Shown piece by piece: positions 16,647-24,339 of a stretch of 64,000 nt of DNA. The DNA lies in the NCBI GenBank assembly GCA_965237725.1, contig OZ250151.1, positions 3,782,001 to 3,846,000 of the forward strand, in the 5' to 3' direction. Every line of letters begins with the position of its first letter. Position 1 is the first letter of the stretch. This stretch comes from G965237725 sp965237725. GTDB taxonomy: Bacteria; Pseudomonadota; Gammaproteobacteria; Arenicellales; Poriferihabitantaceae. A program made the translations under genes and the position numbers. Under the pieces are notes generated by a model. That model searched no databases and was not told the DNA's origin. It was given only the letters and a program-made list of their open reading frames with translations.

Positions 16647-17786
16647 ATGACAAAGAAAACCAATTTATCCAGAAGAAAATTTATCAAATCTTCTACCGTG
16701 GCCACAGGCGCGTTGGCCATGCCCATGATATTCACTTCAAGAAAATCTCAGGCCCAGGCAGTAGAAATTAACATGCTGGGCTGGTATGGCACTGCTGAAC
16801 CCGACATGGTTGCAGATTTCGAAGCAGCAAATAATGTTAAATTTGTTCCAAAATATTATGCTGGCGGTGACAACATGCTGGCAGCTCTCGCGCAAAACCC
16901 ACCAGGCACCTTTGATTTGATTCATACCGATGCGGAATATGCCCAACTGTTAATTGATTCTGAACTGGTTGATGAACTTGATGCTGGCGCGTATCCTCTG
17001 GATGATTTAATGCATCCGGATTTTCAGAATTTCCCTGGCCACTGGAAAGATGGAAAACTGTATTCCCTGATCACCCGCTATGGCCATCTTGGGGTTTCAT
17101 ACAATAAAAATGAAGTTTCTCAGGAAGAAGCCATGTCCTACGACGTTTTTTGGGATCCAAAACTAGCAGGGAAAGTGGGTCATTTTGACTGGCATCTACC
17201 TAGCCTTGGTGAAATTAGTTTACTCAATGGTAACAACGATCCAGGGCCATTTGATATTTCTGCTGACGCCTGGAATGCAGTTAAAGAAAAAACCTTATCC
17301 CTCAAACCACAGATTGGTGGTTATTTTGATTTCGGCGGTACTTTTGCCGGGCTTAAAAATGGTGAAATGCTCGCTATGGTGGGAATTGGTGATTGGGTGA
17401 CGGGTATTCTGGAACGCGATGGTGCGCCGGTTAGCTCCGTTGTCCCCAAAGAAGGCGGAATTCAGTGGACCGAGTCCTATAGCATCGTTTCAACTTCAAC
17501 CAAAAAAGATATTGTGAAAAAGTATCTTGAATACACCATGTCTCCGGAAGGTCAGGTTAAATCTGCCCAGATGCTGGGCTATCCTGGTTTTGCAGTAACC
17601 CATTCAGGACGTAAAATGTTGAACGAGGTTGATGGTGCAGAAGCTCAGCGTACTGGACAGGTTGATGGCGTTGCCAATGATCCGGTTACCTTGATCAATG
17701 AGGGCCAGATTCACTATCGCCGTATTCCTGCCCAACAGTCACTTGAAGAGTGGAATGACTTTTGGTCTGAATACAAAAACGCCTAA
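16647..17786 (+). CDS. Periplasmic substrate-binding protein of a PotD/PotF-type ABC transporter (Tat signal)
   Basis: The 379-residue protein starts with a classical twin-arginine signal, SRRKFIKSS followed by a hydrophobic stretch and a SQAQA cleavage site near residue 38. Tat export implies folding in the cytoplasm before secretion. The mature part resembles spermidine/putrescine-binding proteins (WYGTAEPDMVADFEAANN at the start, and WESYS-like ligand-pocket segment WTESYS). It is followed after a hairpin-containing gap by two permeases and an ATPase. Family members bind polyamines but also other cationic or zwitterionic compounds. Its place between nucleobase genes and URC1/URC4 makes a pyrimidine-related ligand possible. 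Confidence 0.85.
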   Translation: MTKKTNLSRRKFIKSSTVATGALAMPMIFTSRKSQAQAVEINMLGWYGTAEPDMVADFEAANNVKFVPKYYAGGDNMLAALAQNPPGTFDLIHTDAEYAQLLIDSELVDELDAGAYPLDDLMHPDFQNFPGHWKDGKLYSLITRYGHLGVSYNKNEVSQEEAMSYDVFWDPKLAGKVGHFDWHLPSLGEISLLNGNNDPGPFDISADAWNAVKEKTLSLKPQIGGYFDFGGTFAGLKNGEMLAMVGIGDWVTGILERDGAPVSSVVPKEGGIQWTESYSIVSTSTKKDIVKKYLEYTMSPEGQVKSAQMLGYPGFAVTHSGRKMLNEVDGAEAQRTGQVDGVANDPVTLINEGQIHYRRIPAQQSLEEWNDFWSEYKNA

Positions 17787-17856
17787 TTGAAGTTTTTGTA
17801 TTCAGTACGCATAAAAAACATTATGCAGGTGATTTCACAGCTTGCTTGAGTAATCT

Positions 17857-17903
17857 CCCTCGATTGAGGGTTAATTGTGAGATGGATGGCATTGCCATCC
17901 ATC
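17857..17903 (+). promoter_or_regulatory. Two intercistronic hairpins after the binding-protein gene
   Basis: CCCTC at 17857-17861 pairs with GAGGG at 17866-17870. GATGGATGGC at 17881-17890 pairs perfectly with GCCATCCATC at 17894-17903 across a 3-nt loop. There is no strong T tract, so these are more likely RNA-stabilising or partial-termination structures. Such elements commonly raise binding-protein expression above that of the downstream permeases. Confidence 0.5.
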
Positions 17904-17952
17904 TTGCGTTTAAAACACAAATAAAGTTTTTGGTTATATTATATTTTGAATA

Positions 17953-18810
17953 ATGTCTGGTAATTTGAGCAGTAAAAAACTCGATCTTTATGCTATGACC
18001 TGGCGGCTGCCGGTGATCGTCTGGCAGGTTGTATTTTTTATTGGGCCATTGTTATTCATGGTGGCCATGACCTTTTTTCTGGTCAAAAACTATCGAATGA
18101 CCGAAGCATTCGAAATGAAAAACTGGATTACTATGTTTGGTAAAGCCTACTTTTGGGATGCTTATGGGGTCACCCTGGGTCTGGCTGGTCTTTCTACCAT
18201 TGTCGGCACATGCATTGCCTTTCCTGCGGCATTTGGCCTGGCATTTAAGGTATCTGAATCCACTCGGCGGTGGATCATTTTTCTGCTTATCATTCCCTTT
18301 TTCACCAGCTATCTGGTCCGAACATTTTCATGGTTTGTTATTCTGGCCGAATCCGGTGTAATCAATAATCTGCTGAGTTACCTCGGGTTGGGCCCATTCA
18401 CCATGCTGAATACAACATTCGGAACTATGGTGGGATATATGACATTAACATTACCCCTGATCATCATTTTGCAAACGGTGTCCATGGCAAATGTAGATCG
18501 AAAGCTCATCGAGGCTGCCCAGAACCTGGGCGCCAGTCGATTGAATGTGATTTTAAAAGTGATTATTCCGTCAGCAAAAGTTGGATTAATCATTGGCGCT
18601 GTATTTTGTTTCATTCTTTCATTTGGTGATTTTGTTGCACCTTATTACCTCGGCGGGTCTCAGCCGCCAACGATGACGATACTGATTATCGATACTACTA
18701 AGTCTGGACAGCAATGGCCAAGGGCTGCTGTGGTTGCGGTGATGATGATGATCACTTTGATGCTGGTGGCCTTTACCGCAATTAAGCTGGCGTACAGTAA
18801 AAAGAAATAG
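17953..18810 (+). CDS. ABC transporter permease (PotB type)
   Basis: This 285-residue inner-membrane permease has about six membrane segments. The cytoplasmic EAA loop reads EAAQNLGASRLNVILKVIIP at about residues 184-203, where the ATPase docks. LLFMVAMTFF near the N-terminus and FGDFVAPYYLGG near the C-terminus are typical of the PotB/type I spermidine permeases. It follows the binding protein by 166 bp with two hairpins in between and precedes the second permease by 52 bp. There is no strong ribosome-binding site before its ATG. It forms the importer with the 18863 and 19662 products. Confidence 0.9.
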   Translation: MSGNLSSKKLDLYAMTWRLPVIVWQVVFFIGPLLFMVAMTFFLVKNYRMTEAFEMKNWITMFGKAYFWDAYGVTLGLAGLSTIVGTCIAFPAAFGLAFKVSESTRRWIIFLLIIPFFTSYLVRTFSWFVILAESGVINNLLSYLGLGPFTMLNTTFGTMVGYMTLTLPLIIILQTVSMANVDRKLIEAAQNLGASRLNVILKVIIPSAKVGLIIGAVFCFILSFGDFVAPYYLGGSQPPTMTILIIDTTKSGQQWPRAAVVAVMMMITLMLVAFTAIKLAYSKKK

Positions 18811-18862
18811 GCTGGCAATAATTATAAAGTCAACAATTATCAAGGCAAGAATAATCAAGGCT

Positions 18863-19669
18863 ATGAATATCAATTTCGACCGCGTAATAAGAATAATCCT
18901 GATGGCCTATCTCGGCCTGGTGTTCCTGTTTATATTTACCCCGATTGTTACCAGTATAATTTTTTCTTTTAATTCAGACCGGTTTCCAACAGTTCCCCTG
19001 GGATCATTTACCTGGAAGTGGTATGAAACTATTTATAATGATCCTGGGGTATGGGATGCGGCGAAGAACAGTTTGATTGTGGCGCTTTGCACCAGCGTGA
19101 TTGCGACGTTTATTGGATTTTGTACAGCCTACACCGACTTTCGTTACCAGTTCAAAGGAAAAAACGCCTATCTTGCCCTGGCGTTACTACCACCAACCAT
19201 TCCCCTGATAATTCTGGCTCTGGCTATGTTGGCGTGGTTTTCGAAAATAGGCATTTCCGGAAGACTGTGGACAATCATCATTGCCCATACCGTTTTGTGC
19301 GCACCATTTGCTATGGCAATAATCCGCTTGCGGTTGCAGCAAATGGACCCCGATCTCGAATCAGCGGCCTGGAACCTGGGGGCAAGCGAATGGAAGGCCA
19401 TGGGCAGTATTGTTATTCCATTCGTAAAATCAGCAATCATATCTTCACTCTGCCTGACTATGGCGGTATCATTTGATGAATTTGCCGTTGCCTGGTTTGT
19501 CTCAGGATTAAATAAAACCATTCCGGTATTGATTCTGGAAGTGCTCCAGGGAACAACCGACCCGCAAATTAATGCTATTGGCACATTTGTTTTTGTAACC
19601 TCCATTACTCTGGTTATTGTTGCCCAGTTAATATTTATATTACGCTCACCAAAATCGTCCCATGTCTGA
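18863..19669 (+). CDS. ABC transporter permease (PotC type)
   Basis: The 268-residue protein is the second permease of the importer. It has about six hydrophobic segments and an EAA-type loop, ESAAWNLGASEWKAMGSIVI, near residues 166-185. SFDEFAVAWFVSG follows, as in PotC relatives. The gene's last eight bases overlap the ATPase start, so translation is coupled. It would pair with the PotB-type permease in the inner membrane. Ligand identity rests on the binding protein. Confidence 0.9.
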   Translation: MNINFDRVIRIILMAYLGLVFLFIFTPIVTSIIFSFNSDRFPTVPLGSFTWKWYETIYNDPGVWDAAKNSLIVALCTSVIATFIGFCTAYTDFRYQFKGKNAYLALALLPPTIPLIILALAMLAWFSKIGISGRLWTIIIAHTVLCAPFAMAIIRLRLQQMDPDLESAAWNLGASEWKAMGSIVIPFVKSAIISSLCLTMAVSFDEFAVAWFVSGLNKTIPVLILEVLQGTTDPQINAIGTFVFVTSITLVIVAQLIFILRSPKSSHV

Positions 19670-20786
19670 ATCCCAGATCGTATTTGAAAACATTTTTAAA
19701 CGTTTCAACGATACCGTTGCGGTGGAAAATCTCAATATTGCAATTGAAAAGGGCGAGTTTCTTGCCATCATGGGTTCCAGCGGGTGCGGAAAAACAACCA
19801 CCTTGCGCATGCTGGCTGGCCTTGAAACGCCAAGTGATGGGGAAATCAGACTGGATGGAAACCGAATCAATGAGCTGAAGCCATCTGAACGAGACACCCC
19901 TTTAGTCTGGCAGTCTCTGGCCTTGTTTCCATTTCTGAATGTTATCGAAAATGTAGAGTTTGGTCTCAAAATGCGCGGTATTGATTCCGAGGAACGTAAA
20001 AACCGGGCGATGAAATGGCTCGATCGAATGGAGATTTCCGAATATGCCCAGCGACCCATCGATCAATTATCCGGTGGTCAACGTCAGCGGGTTGCGCTGG
20101 CCAGGGCATTGGTAACGGAACCGCCCGTTTTATTACTGGATGAGCCCTTAAGCGCGCTTGATGCCAATCTGGTTGTACGCATGCAGGGTGTTCTATCCCG
20201 ACTGCAAAAAGAACTCGGGATCACATTCGTATATGTGACCCATAGCCAGTCCGAGGCTTTTGCCATGGCGGATCGCGTGGTAATCATGAGCCACGGTCGG
20301 GTCGAGCAAATTGGTACGCCGCAACAGGTATTTCGTCAGCCTGCGACCCGATTTGTGGCGGAATTTGTTGGCTCAAATAATATTTTAAGCGCGACGATAT
20401 CGGCCATAGACGATCAATTTATGAACCTTGAAACTGAAATTGGCCTTGTAGTTGCGAATCGATCAGCGCATGATAGTGCAAAGGTTGGAGATCATGTGGA
20501 AGCGGTTATTAGTGCAGATCGGCTTGATTTGAATAATGCTGATAGTGCGACAAACGGGAGTTCCAGTGGCAATGGTTCGAATAACAATATCAACTGTAAA
20601 CTAATCAGCGAAGAATTTATTGGTGCTGTAGTAACGTTATTGGTTGAGACGGAAAATGGTGTGGAATTGAAAATCCAAAAACAGCAGAAAGATCTGGATA
20701 ATATCACTCTGGGAAGTGGCCAGGAAATGCGAGCGACCTGTTCTGCGGAAAATGTTTATATCATTAATGACGAAGGTATGAATTGA
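19662..20786 (+). CDS. ABC transporter ATPase (PotA type)
   Basis: The 374-residue ATPase contains Walker A GSSGCGKTTT near residue 38, signature LSGGQRQRVALARAL near residue 138 and Walker B LLLDEPLSALD. A C-terminal TOBE-type domain follows. The C-terminal region contains an unusual Ser/Asn/Gly-rich insert at about residues 290-310 (GSSSGNGSNNN), likely a flexible loop. The Q-loop reads VWQSLALFPFLNV. It energises the two permeases encoded upstream. Its stop codon at 20784-20786 overlaps the first unit of a tandem 11-bp repeat that leads into the URC1 gene. Confidence 0.93.
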   Translation: MSESQIVFENIFKRFNDTVAVENLNIAIEKGEFLAIMGSSGCGKTTTLRMLAGLETPSDGEIRLDGNRINELKPSERDTPLVWQSLALFPFLNVIENVEFGLKMRGIDSEERKNRAMKWLDRMEISEYAQRPIDQLSGGQRQRVALARALVTEPPVLLLDEPLSALDANLVVRMQGVLSRLQKELGITFVYVTHSQSEAFAMADRVVIMSHGRVEQIGTPQQVFRQPATRFVAEFVGSNNILSATISAIDDQFMNLETEIGLVVANRSAHDSAKVGDHVEAVISADRLDLNNADSATNGSSSGNGSNNNINCKLISEEFIGAVVTLLVETENGVELKIQKQQKDLDNITLGSGQEMRATCSAENVYIINDEGMN

Positions 20787-20828
20787 TTATTGATCGATTA
20801 TGAATAGATTGTGAATAGATTATGAGTG
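20785..20828 (+). repeat. Four tandem 11-bp units covering the URC1 start
   Basis: Four units lie head to tail: GATTATTGATC, GATTATGAATA, GATTGTGAATA and GATTATGAGTG. The fourth contains the ATG at 20822. Units 2 and 3 each make a four-codon mini-frame (ATG at 20800, GTG at 20811), ending in TGA. The second mini-frame's TGA overlaps the gene's ATG (ATGA). No ordinary ribosome-binding site is seen. A translational relay or simple slipped duplication would both explain it. Confidence 0.7.
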
Positions 20829-22075
20829 GCAATTCTCCAAAACATATTACATTAACTTCCCACCCGAGCGGTGGTCAAAAACCCGTTTCGATAAATTGGG
20901 GTGCAACCGATGCAAAGACCCGCGGGCCAGTTGTGGCTACCCCTGCAGGCTCTGGTGAACGAAATGCCATAGGTTCATTTTCTGGATCCTATTCTGTATA
21001 TCGCGCATTGGCTGTGGCTGCGGGATCCTTAGACCCGCTGCATAAACCCGATTTAACCAACACCGCCCCGGCGATACAAATTGGTCCTTATCCGCAATGG
21101 AATGATCCGTCGAAAATTGTCTCCATCGATCCCTGGGGGCATATGGTTGGCCAGGCTTTTTCTGATCACATAAAACAAGGTGTTGATGTCAGACCCACTA
21201 TTGCGGTAACCCGTGCCAGACTATCTGTGCCGGAATTTGTCAATGGAATCGAAGGTAAACAATTGAAACCCGATGGCCGGGTTTTGCTGGAAACCGGTGA
21301 AGTCAATGTCACAAAAATTGCCATCGAACCGGTCTGGTACCTGCCTGGAATCGCAGAGAGATTTAATACCGATGAACATTCTCTAAGGCGCTCGTTATTT
21401 GAGCAAACTGGCGGCATGTTTTCTGAGCTGGTGACGCGGCCAGATATTCATGTGCTGCTGCCACCCATTGGCGGCATAACCGCTTATATTTTTGGTGAGT
21501 TTGATGGCATAACCGACCCGAAACGAGAACTCTCCTGTCGGGTTCATGACGAGTGCAATGGTTCCGATGTGTTTGGTTCGGATATTTGTACCTGCCGACC
21601 CTATCTTGTTCATGGAATTGAGGATGCCATTGAAACTGCCCAAAAAGGGGGTTCGGGCTTAATCGTCTATAACCGAAAGGAAGGTAGAGCGTTGGGAGAA
21701 GTAACCAAATTTCTGGTGTATAACGCGCGTAAGCGACAGGAGGGCGGCGATACCGCAGAGCATTATTTTGAACGAACCGAATGCGTTGCCGGGGTGCAGG
21801 ACATGCGGTTTCAGGAGTTAATGCCCGACGTCTTGAACTGGTTGGGTGTCACCCGAATCGATCGATTTATTTCCATGAGTAATCTGAAATTTGATGCTAT
21901 TACCGGACAGGGCATTGAAATCGTCAATCGTATCGCCATACACGAAGACAGTATCCCGCCCGATGCGAAAGTAGAAATGGATGCAAAAAAAGCAGCAGGA
22001 TATTTTACCGAAGGAGAAGTGCCGACCGAGGATGATCTCAAAGAATCTCATGGCCGGGGTCTCGAAGAATATTAA
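20822..22075 (+). CDS. URC1, GTP-cyclohydrolase-II-like pyrimidine-degradation protein
   Basis: This 417-residue protein belongs to the long RibA-like group rather than to riboflavin GTP cyclohydrolase II. The zinc-binding cysteines are Cys245, Cys256 and Cys258 in a DECNGSDVFGSDICTC segment. RKEGRALGEVTKFLVYN and TECVAGVQDMRFQELMPD are further group signatures. The N-terminal ~190 residues, including SGSYSVYRALAVA and GPYPQWNDP, are specific to URC1. In Lachancea kluyveri URC1 is needed for uracil breakdown through UMP. The adjacent DUF1688 gene (URC4) and nearby upp (URC6) form the same gene set, so assignment is strong. It should act in the cytoplasm on a uridine nucleotide. Confidence 0.92.
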   Translation: MSGNSPKHITLTSHPSGGQKPVSINWGATDAKTRGPVVATPAGSGERNAIGSFSGSYSVYRALAVAAGSLDPLHKPDLTNTAPAIQIGPYPQWNDPSKIVSIDPWGHMVGQAFSDHIKQGVDVRPTIAVTRARLSVPEFVNGIEGKQLKPDGRVLLETGEVNVTKIAIEPVWYLPGIAERFNTDEHSLRRSLFEQTGGMFSELVTRPDIHVLLPPIGGITAYIFGEFDGITDPKRELSCRVHDECNGSDVFGSDICTCRPYLVHGIEDAIETAQKGGSGLIVYNRKEGRALGEVTKFLVYNARKRQEGGDTAEHYFERTECVAGVQDMRFQELMPDVLNWLGVTRIDRFISMSNLKFDAITGQGIEIVNRIAIHEDSIPPDAKVEMDAKKAAGYFTEGEVPTEDDLKESHGRGLEEY

Positions 22076-22093
22076 TTTTATAGGGAAATTTTT

Positions 22094-23332
22094 GTGCAAG
22101 AATTTGGAGTTTATGCGTCGTTGCTTTCAGCGGCGGCGGTGAGACAGCGTTGTCATCAGATTGGTGAACTCGCTATGGGTGGTCAGGCCAGCTGGTTTGT
22201 GATTAATGAAACGAACTTTAAACGCTGTGTGAAACTGGTGGAGAAAAATTGTCTACAGAACTATCCAGACATGAACATCCCCTATCATAGCCGCTGGCGC
22301 CACTTTGAAATAGGAGAAGTTGATCTTTGGAAACATTACACAGCAAATTATGGCGGCAATGGTGCTAACCTGGCTCGTACTGCTATAGATCTGGTTTTTG
22401 TTAGTGTATTGCTTGATGCCGGAGCGGGGAGTAAATGGCAGTTCCGGGAACCGATAACTGGAAATACCCTGGGCAGGTCTGAAGGATTGGCCGCTGCCAG
22501 TATGGAATTGTTTTTTAATCATCTTGCAAAATATGATGAGGTCAAAGGATGGATGGTTGATGCAAATTGTCTCGAAGCACTCACCCGAAGAAAATTGGCA
22601 ACCGCATTTCAACACGATCATGAGAATCGACTTCTCGGTCTCGAGGGGAGGCTTTCCATGTTGCACGGATTAGCCACGGTACTTTGGGAGTACGGTTCCA
22701 GTGAAAATGGTACAAGTCGACCCAGTGACATTATTGATGAAATATTATCATTGTCCAGGAAATCGCTATTTCGAAAGCCTTCAATCGATGCCACGCTGAT
22801 ACTGGAAATCATATTAAAACGCTTTTCCCAGATATGGCCGAGCGGCTATACCCACCAGGGTTTGAATCTGGGGGACTGCGGTTTCCATTCCGAGTTAATT
22901 GTTGACGATGATACAAACGGTATAGTCCCGTTCCATAAATTATCCCAATGGCTAACCTATTCCTTGCTCGAACCATTGCAATGGGCAGGTATCGAAATAA
23001 CCAATATTGATGGCCTTACCGGGCTTCCAGAATATCGAAATGGTGGATTATTTATTGACACTGGATCGCTACAACCCACGGATTCCAGCCTGTTTGATAC
23101 CAAGCTAAATCTCCACTCCGAAGCCGTTGTGGAATGGCGGGCATTGACTGTATTTATGCTCGACAGACTGGCAGTGGACTTACGTAAATCGCTGAAGATG
23201 AATATTAAGAACTTGCCGCTTGCATCGATTCTGCAGGGGGGCACCTGGTCAACAGGACGACAACTTGCCCGCAGGATTCGACCGGATGCATCTCCGCCGT
23301 TGCAGCTACTAATAGATGGCACGATATTCTAA
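22094..23332 (+). CDS. URC4, DUF1688 uracil-catabolism protein
   Basis: The 412-residue protein begins with GTG seven bases after AGGGA, 18 bp downstream of URC1. Family signatures of DUF1688/URC4 are clear: PYHSRWRHFEIGEVDLW near residue 55, SVLLDAGAGSKWQFREP, SEGLAAASMELF, then PFHKLSQWLTYSLLEPLQWA and GLTGLPEYRNGG. In yeast the URC4 product is required, with URC1, to use uracil as sole nitrogen source; its chemistry is not settled. Adjacency of URC1 and URC4 is the conserved bacterial signature of this pathway. No downstream urea amidolyase (URC3-type) is present in the window, so the final nitrogen-releasing step would be encoded elsewhere. Confidence 0.92.
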   Translation: MQEFGVYASLLSAAAVRQRCHQIGELAMGGQASWFVINETNFKRCVKLVEKNCLQNYPDMNIPYHSRWRHFEIGEVDLWKHYTANYGGNGANLARTAIDLVFVSVLLDAGAGSKWQFREPITGNTLGRSEGLAAASMELFFNHLAKYDEVKGWMVDANCLEALTRRKLATAFQHDHENRLLGLEGRLSMLHGLATVLWEYGSSENGTSRPSDIIDEILSLSRKSLFRKPSIDATLILEIILKRFSQIWPSGYTHQGLNLGDCGFHSELIVDDDTNGIVPFHKLSQWLTYSLLEPLQWAGIEITNIDGLTGLPEYRNGGLFIDTGSLQPTDSSLFDTKLNLHSEAVVEWRALTVFMLDRLAVDLRKSLKMNIKNLPLASILQGGTWSTGRQLARRIRPDASPPLQLLIDGTIF

Positions 23333-23341
23333 TAATCAGTC

Positions 23342-24274
23342 ATGCAAGTATTAGTGGACATAACTGATCAATCCTGGATAACCAATCAGGCGTTTTTGAA
23401 TACCCTGGCCGGCAAAATTCCCGAGCACAAGATTCAGTTTTATCCTGATCTTGGCGACTCTGAAAATATTCAGATGATTGTATGTGACAGTTTACGTCCG
23501 GGTTTAACCCGACAATGCCCTAATGTAAAACTGATTCAGAAACTGGGCGCCGGAGTAGAAACCATTGTCAACGATCCGGATATTCCCGACGATATTAGGA
23601 TTACTCGATTAAAACCCGATGTGGTTGCCATGGAGATGGCACGTTTTTGCCTGGCCTATGTATTGGGCGATATTCACAATATCGAATTTCACCGTCAGCA
23701 ACAGCAACAGGGTCAATGGAAGCAAATCGAACCAAAAATGCCCGTTGACATATCAATCGGTGTTTTAGGCCTGGGGCATATCGGTGGGACCACCGCAAAA
23801 CTGTTTTTATCCATGGGGTTTTCGGTCCTCGGCTGGAGTCGAAACCAGAAACAACTGGACGGAATTGGTTGTTACTGGGGCATCGAAAATATGAATCAGG
23901 TAATCAAAAAATCTGACTTTGTGGTTTGCGTATTGCCCTCAACATCAGAAACCACAAATTTATTTGATATAAAACGATTCAAAGCCATGAAACCTGGGTC
24001 CACTCTAATCAATGTTGGACGCGGTACGTTGATTGTGGAGCAGGATTTAATTGAAGCGCTGGATCAGGGTTGCCTGGATCATGCCGTTTTGGATGTTTTC
24101 CAATCCGAACCTCTGGAAGAAAATCACCCGTTTTGGCGGCATCCGCAGGTTACTATCACCCCTCATGTTTCCGGCTGGCACCTGGAGGGATTCGATGTTG
24201 TCGCTGAAAATTTTCACGCCCTGGAAAACGGATTGCCGCTAATTCACGAAGTAGACCGGCAGCTGGGTTATTAA
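23342..24274 (+). CDS. D-2-hydroxyacid dehydrogenase (GhrA-type glyoxylate/hydroxypyruvate reductase family)
   Basis: The 310-residue dehydrogenase has the NAD-binding motif GVLGLGHIGG at about residue 140 and the catalytic Arg in LINVGRGTL. The Glu in VFQSEPL and the His in TPHVSGWH complete the catalytic set, so all required residues are intact. The GhrA group reduces glyoxylate, hydroxypyruvate and similar oxo-acids. It starts 9 bp after the URC4 stop and probably belongs to the same transcript, so it may process a product of pyrimidine breakdown. The substrate is unknown. Confidence 0.87.
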   Translation: MQVLVDITDQSWITNQAFLNTLAGKIPEHKIQFYPDLGDSENIQMIVCDSLRPGLTRQCPNVKLIQKLGAGVETIVNDPDIPDDIRITRLKPDVVAMEMARFCLAYVLGDIHNIEFHRQQQQQGQWKQIEPKMPVDISIGVLGLGHIGGTTAKLFLSMGFSVLGWSRNQKQLDGIGCYWGIENMNQVIKKSDFVVCVLPSTSETTNLFDIKRFKAMKPGSTLINVGRGTLIVEQDLIEALDQGCLDHAVLDVFQSEPLEENHPFWRHPQVTITPHVSGWHLEGFDVVAENFHALENGLPLIHEVDRQLGY

Positions 24275-24276
24275 TT

Positions 24277-24332
24277 TTGGAGAGGCTGGACCCCAGGCGG
24301 TATAATTTATGGATTTAATTACCTGATCAGGT
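24277..24332 (+). promoter_or_regulatory. Promoter with a 12-bp palindrome in the leader
   Basis: A perfect -10 hexamer TATAAT at 24301-24306 follows TTGGAG at 24277-24282 with an 18-bp spacer. ACCTGATCAGGT at 24321-24332 is a perfect palindrome eight bases before the ATG at 24340. It includes the AGG most likely to serve as ribosome-binding site. It could be an operator or could limit translation. It suggests the MetX-like gene has its own control. Confidence 0.5.
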
Positions 24333-24339
24333 CCTCTCC

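Noticed and set aside
17881..17903. Rho-independent terminator ending the binding-protein transcript
   Set aside because: The stem is strong but no T run follows, and the downstream permeases need the same transcript.
20822..22075. Riboflavin GTP cyclohydrolase II (ribA)
   Set aside because: The protein is twice the length of the RibA catalytic domain, has a URC1-type N-terminal half and is followed by DUF1688.
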